Part shown: positions 8,688 through 15,405 of the stretch, piece by piece | How the letters are laid out: each line of letters starts with the position of its first letter | Numbering within the stretch: the stretch's first letter is position 1 | From: an uncultured Ruminiclostridium sp. | Lineage (GTDB): Bacteria > Bacillota > Clostridia > Oscillospirales > Ruminococcaceae | NCBI GenBank assembly: GCA_910579265.1 | Contig: CAJTTE010000008.1 | Location: 65,688-129,687 of the forward strand | Direction of reading: 5' to 3' | Length of the DNA stretch: 64,000 nt | Program-made: the position numbers and the translations under genes | The notes under the pieces: model-generated | Seen by the model: the letters and a program-made list of their open reading frames with translations, nothing else | Database searches by the model: none | What the model was told of the DNA's origin: nothing

Positions 8688-8891
8688 ATGGTGGCAACTG
8701 TGAATTTAACGCTTAAACAAGCACGTCTGATTTCTGAAAAAAAACAGAAAGAGATTGCAAGTTTGCTTGGAGTACATATTCGGACATACAGAAAGATTGA
8801 GAAAAATCCAGAAATTGCAACGGTGAAGCAAGCAAAGTCTATTTCTAATTTCTTAGGGATATCGTATAATGAAATTTTTTTTGGCTCATAG
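8688..8891 (+). CDS. Small XRE-family helix-turn-helix regulator
   Basis: 67 residues, nearly all of it one XRE helix-turn-helix (KQKEIASLLGVHIRTYRKIEK). ATG at 8688 is very close to the AAAGG signal; GTG at 8700, preceded by GGTGG, is an equally good start giving 63 residues. It is read from the consensus promoter at 8643-8671 and faces the S24 repressor gene, forming a lambda-like divergent switch. A second copy of the palindrome lies directly after its stop codon. Confidence 0.85.
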   Translation: MVATVNLTLKQARLISEKKQKEIASLLGVHIRTYRKIEKNPEIATVKQAKSISNFLGISYNEIFFGS

Positions 8892-8892
8892 T

Positions 8893-8905
8893 CTACTTTA
8901 AGTAG
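8893..8905. promoter_or_regulatory. Second copy of the CTACTTnAAGTAG palindrome
   Basis: CTACTTTAAGTAG begins two bases after the stop codon of the small HTH gene. It differs from the promoter copy only in the central base, suggesting that both bind the same regulator. Confidence 0.7.
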
Positions 8906-8934
8906 TACAGCATCCTTCATATAAAAAATATTAA

Positions 8935-9363
8935 TCATTCTGTTTTGCTAAGCTCATCTACATAAACAAGTACTTTCGCTTGTTTAAAAGGATCAAGGTT
9001 GTTAAATGCATTTAACAAGACCCGCATTTGTTCATTAGTCGATTCTACATTACGTACATTAATAATTCCAAGTTTTCCTTCATGAGAAATTCCAACATCA
9101 CTTAATGATATGTCACCTGTTGTAACGGAAACGCCCACTTTATGAGATTGCGGGTTTTCGGTTCTGCCGAGTAAATAATCTACCGAACAGTCAAGTTCGT
9201 CGGATATTTTTGCTAAACTATCAAAAGCGATAGATTTGCCATGGTATAGTGCAGACATAGTGTTTGAATTTAAACCACAATTTGAAAACACATCCTTTAA
9301 AATTTTATTTGATCTTTTTGCTGTTATTTTTATAACTGCTGCAAGTTCTTGTGAAGTATACAC
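8935..9363 (-). CDS. XRE-family transcriptional regulator
   Basis: 142 residues, GTG start (CAC at 9361-9363) preceded on the minus strand by a GAGGGGGG ribosome-binding site. The N-terminal half is an HTH of the XRE class (NSNTMSALYHGKSIAFDSLAKISDELD, shown here as residues about 32-58) followed by DYLLGRTENP, a common ending of this domain. The C-terminal half is unassigned. It is convergent with the small HTH gene. Confidence 0.8.
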   Translation of the reverse strand: MYTSQELAAVIKITAKRSNKILKDVFSNCGLNSNTMSALYHGKSIAFDSLAKISDELDCSVDYLLGRTENPQSHKVGVSVTTGDISLSDVGISHEGKLGIINVRNVESTNEQMRVLLNAFNNLDPFKQAKVLVYVDELSKTE

Positions 9364-9680
9364 AAAATCCCCCCTCGAAATTTAGAGATAGTCACAATTA
9401 TCTAAAAATAGTTTGATTTTAATTGACAATCTATCAATAGTGCGATATAATAAACACGTAGAAGCTTATATAACCCAAATGATTGACTATCAGCGGTTTA
9501 TAAGTGGTTTATATAAAATAAAGATATTATCATATATAGGTCGCACTTATATGATATATCTTTTTCAGGATTTTGTCAATAAATTTTGTGGAAACAGGCA
9601 ACAAACAACAAGTCGAATCATTAACGGATTTTTGCAACTGACCAAGCATATCCGGCATAAATTTAAGGGAGGTGATTCTG
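9364..9680. other. 317-base regulatory gap
   Basis: Holds the start region of the minus-strand regulator and a forward promoter, TTGACA (9424-9429) and TATAAT (9446-9451), spacer 16. CTAT-CA-ATAG (9431-9440) is a short inverted repeat inside the promoter. An open frame crosses the region (9413-9688) but it starts upstream of the promoter's -10 box and has no ribosome-binding site. Confidence 0.6.
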
Positions 9681-9962
9681 ATGACTAAAGCTGAGCGTGA
9701 AAAGTATTTTAATCCGGATGGAAGTATTAAACGGTTATTGGAGGTCGTCGAAATTCTTCCCGATGGGACCCGGGTTTTTGAAAACGGTTGGAAGGCAGGA
9801 CCTTCGCTGGTCGATTTCGGCGGAGAAAGAGGGCTTGTGCGTTTGGACAGTATGTCTGACGAGGAACGTCAGGAATGGGAAAAGAATCTTATGATCAAGG
9901 TCGGAAAAGGTATGTCTGAATATTATCAGGCTATTGAAACCGGAGCGGGGCGGTATAAATGA
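9681..9962 (+). CDS. Hypothetical accessory protein
   Basis: 93 residues when started at the ATG at 9681, which has GGGAGGTG 7 bases upstream. It is soluble and acidic in its second half, with a short N-terminal segment EILPDGTRVFENGWKAGPSL. No family recognised. It precedes the MazF gene but is separated from it by 311 bases, so it is not an obvious antitoxin. Confidence 0.6.
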   Translation: MTKAEREKYFNPDGSIKRLLEVVEILPDGTRVFENGWKAGPSLVDFGGERGLVRLDSMSDEERQEWEKNLMIKVGKGMSEYYQAIETGAGRYK

Positions 9963-10273
9963 GTTCGATATTACCGCCGAGTGATCCTCGGCGATAATAT
10001 AAAAACACAATTGAATCAGGCTTTTAAAGGCGCAGGGTTTAGCCGGAAAAGAAAACTTGCAGGTGGGGCAGAGCCGACGCAAAGTAGTCTGTCCGTCGGA
10101 TACGCAAACGACGTTTAAAAAAAGAAACTGTCATATTGCGAAGCTGAAGGTTTGAACATATTTTTTTGTTAATATATATTTATTTCGGGATTTGCTTTAT
10201 GAACGGGCGGTTTTTTTTATAACCGCCTTTACATATCGATTTTTTTAAGATTGAAAGGAGGAATGACCGCGAA
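9963..10273. other. 311-base gap with three hairpins
   Basis: CGCCGAG (9975-9981) pairs with CTCGGCG (9987-9993); CCGACG (10074-10079) pairs with CGTCGG (10094-10099) around GACGCAAAG-like sequence; and GGCGGTT (about 10206-10212) pairs with AACCGCC (10221-10227) around a T run, a terminator-like structure. No gene is seen. The GACGCAAAG string recalls c-di-GMP-I aptamers, but the rest does not match. Confidence 0.4.
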
Positions 10274-10642
10274 ATGAATATGGACAGGCATATTAAGCGC
10301 GGGGAGGTGTATGTCGCTGATCTGTCTCCCGTTGTGGGAAGCGAACAGGGCGGCATTCGTCCCGTAATAGTATTGCAGAATGATATGGGAAATGAACACA
10401 GTCCCACTACCATTGTGGCGGCTATTACAAGCAGCGTCGATAAAAGCAGACTGCCGACACATATTGAAATAGAATGTGAAGGGCTGAACAAAAGGTCAAT
10501 CGTGCTTCTTGAGCAGATTAAGACAATTGACAAGATCCGGCTTAGAGAAAAGCTGGGATTTGTCGGGAAAGAAATTATGGGTAGGATAGATTACGCTATT
10601 ATTAAGAGTTTAGGCGTTAAGCCTATGGAAAAGTTGTTATAA
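10274..10642 (+). CDS. MazF/PemK-family endoribonuclease toxin
   Basis: 122 residues. KRGEVYVADLSPVVGSEQGG then RPVIVLQND and a central TTIVAAITSS strand are the hallmarks of MazF mRNA interferases, which cut single-stranded RNA at short motifs. AAAGGAGG lies about 11 bases upstream. No MazE antitoxin gene is adjacent: the preceding gene is not related and the next one is a coiled-coil protein. Orphan MazF genes occur in other Clostridia elements; here it may act in maintenance of the element or in defence (inference). Confidence 0.9.
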   Translation: MNMDRHIKRGEVYVADLSPVVGSEQGGIRPVIVLQNDMGNEHSPTTIVAAITSSVDKSRLPTHIEIECEGLNKRSIVLLEQIKTIDKIRLREKLGFVGKEIMGRIDYAIIKSLGVKPMEKLL

Positions 10643-10660
10643 GGACAGAAAGAAAAAAAT

Positions 10661-10933
10661 ATGAACAATCATAGAAGAAAAAGAATTGCAAAGGTTATTG
10701 AAGAGCTGCAAGAAATTTCCGGAAAAGTAGAGGAAATTTTACTCGAAATTGAGGAAATAAAAGATGAGAAAGAGGAATATCTCGATAATATTCCCGAAAA
10801 CCTGCAAGGCTCAGAACGTTACTCCAACGCAGAAGAAGCAGTTGATAGGCTTAACTCAGCTTATGATATGTGGCAGGGATCGTATGATAGCTTTGAAGAT
10901 ATAACAGATGAGCTTGAAGAAGCTATGCTATAA
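10661..10933 (+). CDS. Small acidic coiled-coil protein
   Basis: 90 residues, rich in Glu/Lys with long amphipathic helices. It starts 18 bases after the MazF stop. No family assigned. Similar small coiled-coil proteins are frequent in element accessory regions. A partner or antitoxin role next to mazF is possible but there is no direct evidence. Confidence 0.6.
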   Translation: MNNHRRKRIAKVIEELQEISGKVEEILLEIEEIKDEKEEYLDNIPENLQGSERYSNAEEAVDRLNSAYDMWQGSYDSFEDITDELEEAML

Positions 10934-10979
10934 GGTGTATTGCTTTATATATTTAAAATAGGGCTGAAAGGAAAAGAAA

Positions 10980-11168
10980 ATGATATTTAATAAAATTACA
11001 CCTCGATTTTGCCAGTATTGTGGTGAACCATTAGAGAATGGCTGCGATTGTCTCAGAGAGATAGAGGACTATGAAAAGGAAATGATCGAGGAGCTTGAGG
11101 AACGTCAGCATCAGTCAGGATTTTACGCTTTTCAGGATTTGATGGATATATACAAATTTGAAAGGTGA
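10980..11168 (+). CDS. Small zinc-ribbon protein
   Basis: 62 residues with CQYCGEPLENGCDC at 11-24, a cysteine cluster that fits a small zinc ribbon, followed by an acidic helix. AAAGGAAAAG precedes the ATG. Function unknown. A terminator follows the stop at once. Confidence 0.6.
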   Translation: MIFNKITPRFCQYCGEPLENGCDCLREIEDYEKEMIEELEERQHQSGFYAFQDLMDIYKFER

Positions 11169-11193
11169 AGGGCTGCTTGGCAGTCCTTTTTTT
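11169..11193 (+). terminator. Rho-independent terminator
   Basis: AGGGCTGC (11169-11176) pairs with GCAGTCCT (11180-11187), ending in a run of seven T. Nearly the same hairpin recurs at 11630-11654. Confidence 0.85.
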
Positions 11194-11252
11194 GCTTTAC
11201 TTGCGAGCTTAAATTGGCTCTATCTTGATCTTAATATAACAAGGGGAAAGTA

Positions 11253-11432
11253 ATGAAAAAAGGTCTTCTTATAAATATGTGGGGTTGTACTGCATGGGGA
11301 ATCTTTGTAGCTTTATTATGTTTTAAAGGGGCGGTAAGCGTTGAATGGTGGCAGACACTTCTGGTTGCAGTAATTCCTGCTGCTATATCATCGGCAGTAA
11401 CATTGTGTATCAGCAGAAAATCTCAAAATTAA
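11253..11432 (+). CDS. Small two-helix membrane protein
   Basis: 59 residues, ATG at 11253 after AAGGGGAAAG. Two hydrophobic segments (about 5-26 and 34-52) suggest a small integral membrane protein ending in SRKSQN. The frame just downstream codes a coiled-coil tail in another phase (see next entry), so the two may once have been a single protein. Confidence 0.55.
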   Translation: MKKGLLINMWGCTAWGIFVALLCFKGAVSVEWWQTLLVAVIPAAISSAVTLCISRKSQN

Positions 11433-11439
11433 TAAGAGT

Positions 11440-11553
11440 TTGGATGAATTTAAACTGTTTATGGAAAGTTGGCAGCGAATGGCTGCAAATTCACATAATC
11501 AAAATATTAGAATTCTCGAGCTTGAAGAAGAAAATCAGATTCTGAAAGATTAA
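11440..11553 (+). CDS. Short coiled-coil ORF, possibly the frameshifted tail of the preceding gene
   Basis: Starting from TTG at 11440 it would code 37 residues ending in NIRILELEEENQILKD, a leucine-rich coiled coil. It has only a weak ribosome-binding signal and starts 8 bases after the membrane protein stop, in the +1 frame relative to it. It could be a separate coupled ORF or the displaced C terminus of the membrane protein. Confidence 0.35.
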   Translation: MDEFKLFMESWQRMAANSHNQNIRILELEEENQILKD

Positions 11554-11629
11554 CTAAGTGAATTTGTTGGACAAACGGAAGGAAGAGAACACGAACAGAG
11601 TTTGTGATTTTATCTATAATGATATAACG

Positions 11630-11654
11630 AGGACTGCTTGACAGTCCTTTTTTA
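11630..11654 (+). terminator. Rho-independent terminator, near copy of the one at 11169
   Basis: AGGACTG (11630-11636) pairs with CAGTCCT (11642-11648), followed by T6. Both loop and stem resemble the terminator at 11169-11193, so the pair frames the small ORFs between them. Confidence 0.85.
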
Positions 11655-11683
11655 TTTGGTTAAACGCTTTGATTAGCTTTAAC

Positions 11684-11790
11684 GGCATAGACAGGGCAGC
11701 TCCCTGACAAGGCGGTTTTTATCAGTCCTACCGTCTTTTCTATGCCATATACATAAAAGGACTGACGGATTAATTAAACGGAGGACTGAT
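11684..11790 (+). promoter_or_regulatory. Structured 5' leader of parA
   Basis: GGCATAGA (11684-11691) pairs with TCTATGCC (11739-11746), enclosing a CAGGG/CCCTG hairpin. An alternative pairing, ATCAGTCC (11721-11728) with GGACTGAT (11783-11790), would break that fold and cover part of the parA ribosome-binding site (GGAGG, 11780-11784). The two folds cannot form together, which is the form expected of a cis-acting switch. Confidence 0.5.
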
Positions 11791-11793
11791 AAA

Positions 11794-12570
11794 ATGAGTA
11801 AAGTAATAGCTATTTGCAATCAGAAGGGCGGCGTTGGCAAGACCACTACGACCGTTAATTTGGGTATAGGTCTTGCCAACAGCGGGAAACGGGTATTATT
11901 GGTGGACGCTGATCCTCAGGGAGATCTGACGGCTTCCCTGGGTTGGTTTGAAAACGATCTTAAGGCTACTCTTGCCACAGGGCTTGAAAAGTTAATCCTG
12001 GATGATCTTATAAATACGGAAGATATAATATTGCATCATCCGGAGGGAGCGGATCTGATACCGTCGGATATTGGACTTGCAGGAACCGAGACAATGCTTG
12101 TCAATACCATGAGCAGAGAAATAGTGCTTAAAACTTATCTTGAAGCTGTCAAAGAAAAATATGATTACATATTAATCGACTGCATGCCGTCGCTGGGTAT
12201 GATCACCGTTAACGCACTGGCAGCAGCTGACGGCGTTATCGTTCCCGTTCAGGCCCAGTATCTGCCGGTCAAAGGAATGACGCAGCTTATGAAAACTATC
12301 GGGAAGGTACAAAGAAGCATCAATCCTGAGCTGAGGGTCGAAGGAATACTTCTTACTCTTGCGGATATGAGGACAAATCTTGCCAGATCTACCGCAGAGA
12401 ATTTGCGTGAAAGTTACGGTCAAGCCGTTAAAATATATGATACCGTAATTCCCATTGCCACCAAGGCTGCGGAAACAAGCGCGGCGGGTAAGAGCATTTA
12501 CAGATATGATAAAAGTAATGCGGCGGCAAAGGCGTATGAGAGGTTTACGGAGGAAGTGCTGAATGGGTAA
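11794..12570 (+). CDS. parA: ParA/Soj-family partition ATPase
   Basis: 258 residues with the deviant Walker A box KGGVGKTT (about 10-17), the DADPQGDLT Walker A' region and DCMPSLG. It binds DNA with ATP and, together with ParB, positions or segregates DNA; in conjugative elements it aids maintenance of the circular form. The ATG follows GGAGG by 9 bases and a structured leader. The stop overlaps the parB start by 8 bases, so the two are translationally coupled. Confidence 0.95.
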   Translation: MSKVIAICNQKGGVGKTTTTVNLGIGLANSGKRVLLVDADPQGDLTASLGWFENDLKATLATGLEKLILDDLINTEDIILHHPEGADLIPSDIGLAGTETMLVNTMSREIVLKTYLEAVKEKYDYILIDCMPSLGMITVNALAAADGVIVPVQAQYLPVKGMTQLMKTIGKVQRSINPELRVEGILLTLADMRTNLARSTAENLRESYGQAVKIYDTVIPIATKAAETSAAGKSIYRYDKSNAAAKAYERFTEEVLNG

Positions 12571-13513
12571 GTTTAATTTTAATCTGCCTCCGGCCGCCGA
12601 TTTGTTCTCCACGCAGGAAGAAAGAGACGAAGCCGGGAACACAAAGGCGCTCAGGGAGATACCGATTTCGGAAATCGACAGCTTTCCCGAGCATCCTTTT
12701 TCGGTGCTTGACGATGAGGATATGGATCAGCTTGTGGAAAGTATAAGGGAACGGGGAGTGGATACCCCGGCTCTGGTCCGCAGAAAAAATAACGGCAGGT
12801 ATGAGCTTATAAGCGGACACCGTCGCAGGAGAGCTTGTGAAATTATCGGTCTTGAAGCTCTTAAATGCGAGGTGTTGGAGCTTGACGATGATGAAGCAGT
12901 GATAACTATGGTCGAAAGTAATCTTATGGGAAGAAGCAGGATATTGCCGAGTAATAAGGCATTTGCATATAAAATGCAGTTGGAGGCGATGAAAAGAAAA
13001 GCCGGACGCCCTTCAAAAAACAATCCGTCTCCACGGGAGACAGAAAAAAATTTGTCTCCCGCGGAGACAAATTTAAGAAGATCTGATCATATGCTGTCTG
13101 AAAAAGTGGGAGAAGGCAGAGCTAAGATTCAGCGTTTCATTCGTCTGACGGAGCTTATTCCCGAATTGCTTCAAATGGTAGACGAAGAAAAGTTTTCTTT
13201 TCGTCCCGCTGTTGAAATATCGTATATCGGGAAGGATGAACAAAAAATGCTGCTCGATTTTATGAAAAACGGTTGCAATTCTCCTTCTCTTGTCCAGACC
13301 GAAGAATTAAAACGGCTTTGGCAGTTTGGAAATTTAACGGAAGAACGTATATTTGAAACTTTGACAATGCAAAAGAACAAAAAATCGGCTGAGGAAAAAC
13401 GCAGGGATTATTTCCGTACCGGCGGCTTAAAAGCGTTATTCCGGAGGGTGCCGGATATGATGAAGCAAAGGACTTTCTGTACCGGGCGGCGGTTTTTTAT
13501 CGGGACAAGGTGA
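12563..13513 (+). CDS. parB: ParB-like partition protein, C terminus apparently frameshifted
   Basis: As read, 316 residues: a ParB/Srx fold with the arginine box SGHRRRRA, a helix-turn-helix region (about 165-220) and a C-terminal part. The last 30 or so residues (RRVPDMMKQRTFCTG...) look out of frame. The -1 frame continues with PEGAGYDEAKDFLYRAAVFYR and ends at 13539, which resembles a natural C-terminal helix. The switch must lie between about 13410 and 13440. The linker also holds two GTCTCC...GGAGAC palindromes (13027-13074). Whether DNA binding is affected is unclear; the dimerisation end would be. Confidence 0.85.
   Translation: MGKFNFNLPPAADLFSTQEERDEAGNTKALREIPISEIDSFPEHPFSVLDDEDMDQLVESIRERGVDTPALVRRKNNGRYELISGHRRRRACEIIGLEALKCEVLELDDDEAVITMVESNLMGRSRILPSNKAFAYKMQLEAMKRKAGRPSKNNPSPRETEKNLSPAETNLRRSDHMLSEKVGEGRAKIQRFIRLTELIPELLQMVDEEKFSFRPAVEISYIGKDEQKMLLDFMKNGCNSPSLVQTEELKRLWQFGNLTEERIFETLTMQKNKKSAEEKRRDYFRTGGLKALFRRVPDMMKQRTFCTGRRFFIGTR
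13027..13074. repeat. Two GTCTCC/GGAGAC palindromes inside parB
   Basis: GTCTCC-ACG-GGAGAC (13027-13041) and a 12-bp-arm perfect palindrome, AAATTTGTCTCC-CGC-mirror (13048-13074). They are translated as repeated SPRET/SPAET units. A degenerate relative (TTTGTTTCC-AGT-GGAGACA) lies at 21070-21088. Confidence 0.7.
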
Positions 13514-13565
13514 TTAATAAAAATGAAAACGGGCTTTGAGAAATCAAGGCTCTTTTTTATTAAGA

Positions 13566-13606
13566 AATTCCCGCCCACCGGATGGAAAAACCGATGAGCG
13601 GGAATT
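13566..13606. terminator. Hairpin after parB
   Basis: AATTCCCGC (13566-13574) pairs perfectly with GCGGGAATT (13598-13606). There is no strong T run directly after it, so it may protect the mRNA end or terminate weakly. Confidence 0.55.
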
Positions 13607-13672
13607 CACACAAATACTCTTTATTTATTATATTGTATATTCAGTGAATTGTCAAGTATGGGGTAATAAAAA

Positions 13673-13795
13673 ATGATTACAAAATTCGACAAGAAAAGAT
13701 ATGAGATAGTTGTTGATAATTTTGCAGTAGGGGGCGGCTTGTTGCCGTATAAACTTTTAAAATATAGCTTAAAGAAAGGAGTATTTTATGTTTAA
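13673..13795 (+). CDS. Small ORF, 40 residues
   Basis: ATG at 13673 after ATGGGGTAA; the stop overlaps the next ORF start by 8 bases, which suggests coupling. The product is basic with one short hydrophobic stretch. No family recognised. Confidence 0.4.
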   Translation: MITKFDKKRYEIVVDNFAVGGGLLPYKLLKYSLKKGVFYV

Positions 13796-13967
13796 CAAAA
13801 CGATACACTTTACGGAAAAGCCGAAGCCGGAGGGAGTAAGAGGCGGTAATGTTCCTATTCCAGCTTCGCCGCCTGCTGTCGATCAGGGGACAGCTTCTTT
13901 TTCCGATGAAGGCAGCAGTAACGAGGATTTTTTTGAAGCGGAGCAGGATGATGATTATCCGTTTTAA
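13788..13967 (+). CDS. Small protein with SSB-like acidic C-terminal tip
   Basis: 59 residues, ATG at 13788 with AAAGGAG 6 bases upstream. It is Pro/Gly-rich and disordered, and ends in FFEAEQDDDYPF. That resembles the DDDIPF tip by which single-stranded DNA-binding proteins recruit partners, but there is no OB fold. It could compete for SSB-tip receptors or act as an adaptor. Coupled to the following helical-repeat gene. Confidence 0.6.
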   Translation: MFNKTIHFTEKPKPEGVRGGNVPIPASPPAVDQGTASFSDEGSSNEDFFEAEQDDDYPF

Positions 13968-13997
13968 GGTTTGATTTATGAAAGGGAGGAGATAGAA

Positions 13998-14741
13998 TTG
14001 ATAAAAGAAATGTTCAGCGATGAACAGGTGGCGGTATTTCAAAAATTTATAAGATCGGGTTTTGATATTGATGAGGTCAAAAGCACGCGGTTAAATGCAA
14101 ATCAGCTTAAAGAGCTGTATCTCGGAAGGAAAGCCGGGGTGGATACTTCTTTATATTGTTCGCCTATGATATCGGCAGAAGAAATGAAGGAGCTGCGCCG
14201 GACGTTTTCCATTGTATTTGATAATTATGATCAGGATCAGATAATACAGATCTTAGATGCAGCAAAACACGGCGTTAATTTCAGGATAATGCTTAAGCTT
14301 GAACTGGATCACTTACAAATGCGCCAGATCAAGCTTGGCGAGCGTTACGGAATTGATACAAGCGTATATAATTCACCGAATTTCAGCGCCGAACAAATGC
14401 AGCAGCTGCGTTTTGAGCTGATTGTACGGAAGGTTATCGAGACCATTAAAGAGAATCATTTTGAAAGATGGGAAAAAATTATTGAATCCGCAAAACATGA
14501 AAAACCTCCGACAGAAGATTCGGCGGATTTGAATGATATTGTCTCCATGAGCAGAACGGACGGAGTTATTGAAACTTATATGTTTAATTCGGAGCTTGCG
14601 GTTATTGCAAATAAGGTTTATGAGAGGGTTTGTAAAATGCTGCTCGAAAATGAAAGGGTGCTTGTGGATGAAAGGGTGTTGCAGATCAAAATAATTGCCG
14701 ATAGGGTTTCCGATAAATTGATGCGGAGAATTAAAGTTTGA
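13998..14741 (+). CDS. Helical-repeat protein, paralogue of the ArdC-like protein's C-terminal half
   Basis: I chose the TTG at 13998 because GGGAGG lies 7 bases upstream; the frame is open from 13971. 247 residues. Repeated units of the form GIDTSVYNSPNFSAEQM form a helical repeat also present in the protein at 16083-17912, with near-identical segments such as HLQMRQIKLGERYGIDT. Such repeats occur in many Clostridia mobile-element proteins without a known function. The C-terminal 70 residues are a separate helical region. Confidence 0.7.
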   Translation: MIKEMFSDEQVAVFQKFIRSGFDIDEVKSTRLNANQLKELYLGRKAGVDTSLYCSPMISAEEMKELRRTFSIVFDNYDQDQIIQILDAAKHGVNFRIMLKLELDHLQMRQIKLGERYGIDTSVYNSPNFSAEQMQQLRFELIVRKVIETIKENHFERWEKIIESAKHEKPPTEDSADLNDIVSMSRTDGVIETYMFNSELAVIANKVYERVCKMLLENERVLVDERVLQIKIIADRVSDKLMRRIKV

Positions 14742-14795
14742 AAATACCATGGTTTTTGTGGTTGCCCTTTCCCTCAAATGCATTATATAATATTA

Positions 14796-14852
14796 AGGCA
14801 ATACCGCACAATGACTGCGCAATTCACACACAATCATTGTGCGGTGTTGCCT
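14796..14852. repeat. 57-base hairpin, 19-bp arms
   Basis: Arm 14796-14814 (AGGCAATACCGCACAATGA) pairs with 14834-14852 with a single G-U; the loop is 19 bases. There is no T run, so it is not a standard terminator; it looks like a small mobile or MITE-like palindrome or an RNA processing site. Confidence 0.75.
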
Positions 14853-14919
14853 GAAATATTTTTGCGAAAGCACTTTTTATACCGGATTGGTGACTTTCGC
14901 AGAAAGGCGGATCATAATA

Positions 14920-15405
14920 ATGAAAAAAATCAATTCAAACCTTGCGTATGCAATTTTATGTATGCATATTGACAATTTGGAGAAGCGTTACGAAAGGTTC
15001 AAAATTTTAAATGTAAGCGAAAGCAGATTATATTCTATGTTGACGTCTGAAGAACACAGGAGTACAATAAATAAAAGAATTGAGACAGCGGATATGGCAA
15101 TAACGGGAAAATTAAGCAGAGGCGAGATTACTCCGATGATGCTGCCTGAGAAATGCAGGACAAGATCGTCATATATATATTATCTTCGTTATTTAAAAAA
15201 CGCCGTTTTTCCGTTTGATCCCGTAAAAGCGGACGAATTAGCCTCCGAAGCCTATAAAAGCATACTGCTGAATCCTCTTATTGAGAACAAAGATTACTTT
15301 GACGAACATTATTTTTCGGTATTATTTGCAAACAGGAGAAAATATTATGTGGAGCAAAAAACGGCAGATCGCATATTTGACGGAGCAATTAGAAAAAGCG
15401 TATGA
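14920..15405 (+). CDS. Hypothetical protein
   Basis: 161 residues from the ATG at 14920, with AAAGGCGG 9 bases upstream; the frame is open further back but crosses the hairpin. Soluble, helical, no recognised domain. Its 3' end overlaps the next gene by 59 bases in another frame. Confidence 0.6.
   Translation: MKKINSNLAYAILCMHIDNLEKRYERFKILNVSESRLYSMLTSEEHRSTINKRIETADMAITGKLSRGEITPMMLPEKCRTRSSYIYYLRYLKNAVFPFDPVKADELASEAYKSILLNPLIENKDYFDEHYFSVLFANRRKYYVEQKTADRIFDGAIRKSV

Noticed and set aside
9413..9688. 91-codon ORF on the plus strand
   Set aside because: It starts upstream of the -10 box of the promoter at 9424-9451, has no ribosome-binding site and overlaps the better-supported gene at 9681.
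10020..10115. c-di-GMP-I riboswitch, because of a GACGCAAAG string
   Set aside because: The surrounding conserved receptor and stem elements of that aptamer do not match; only the 9-base string agrees.
13420..13440. Programmed -1 frameshift in parB
   Set aside because: The site CTTAAAAG does not fit the X-XXY-YYZ rule and no downstream pseudoknot or upstream Shine-Dalgarno stimulator is clear; a simple base change is more likely.
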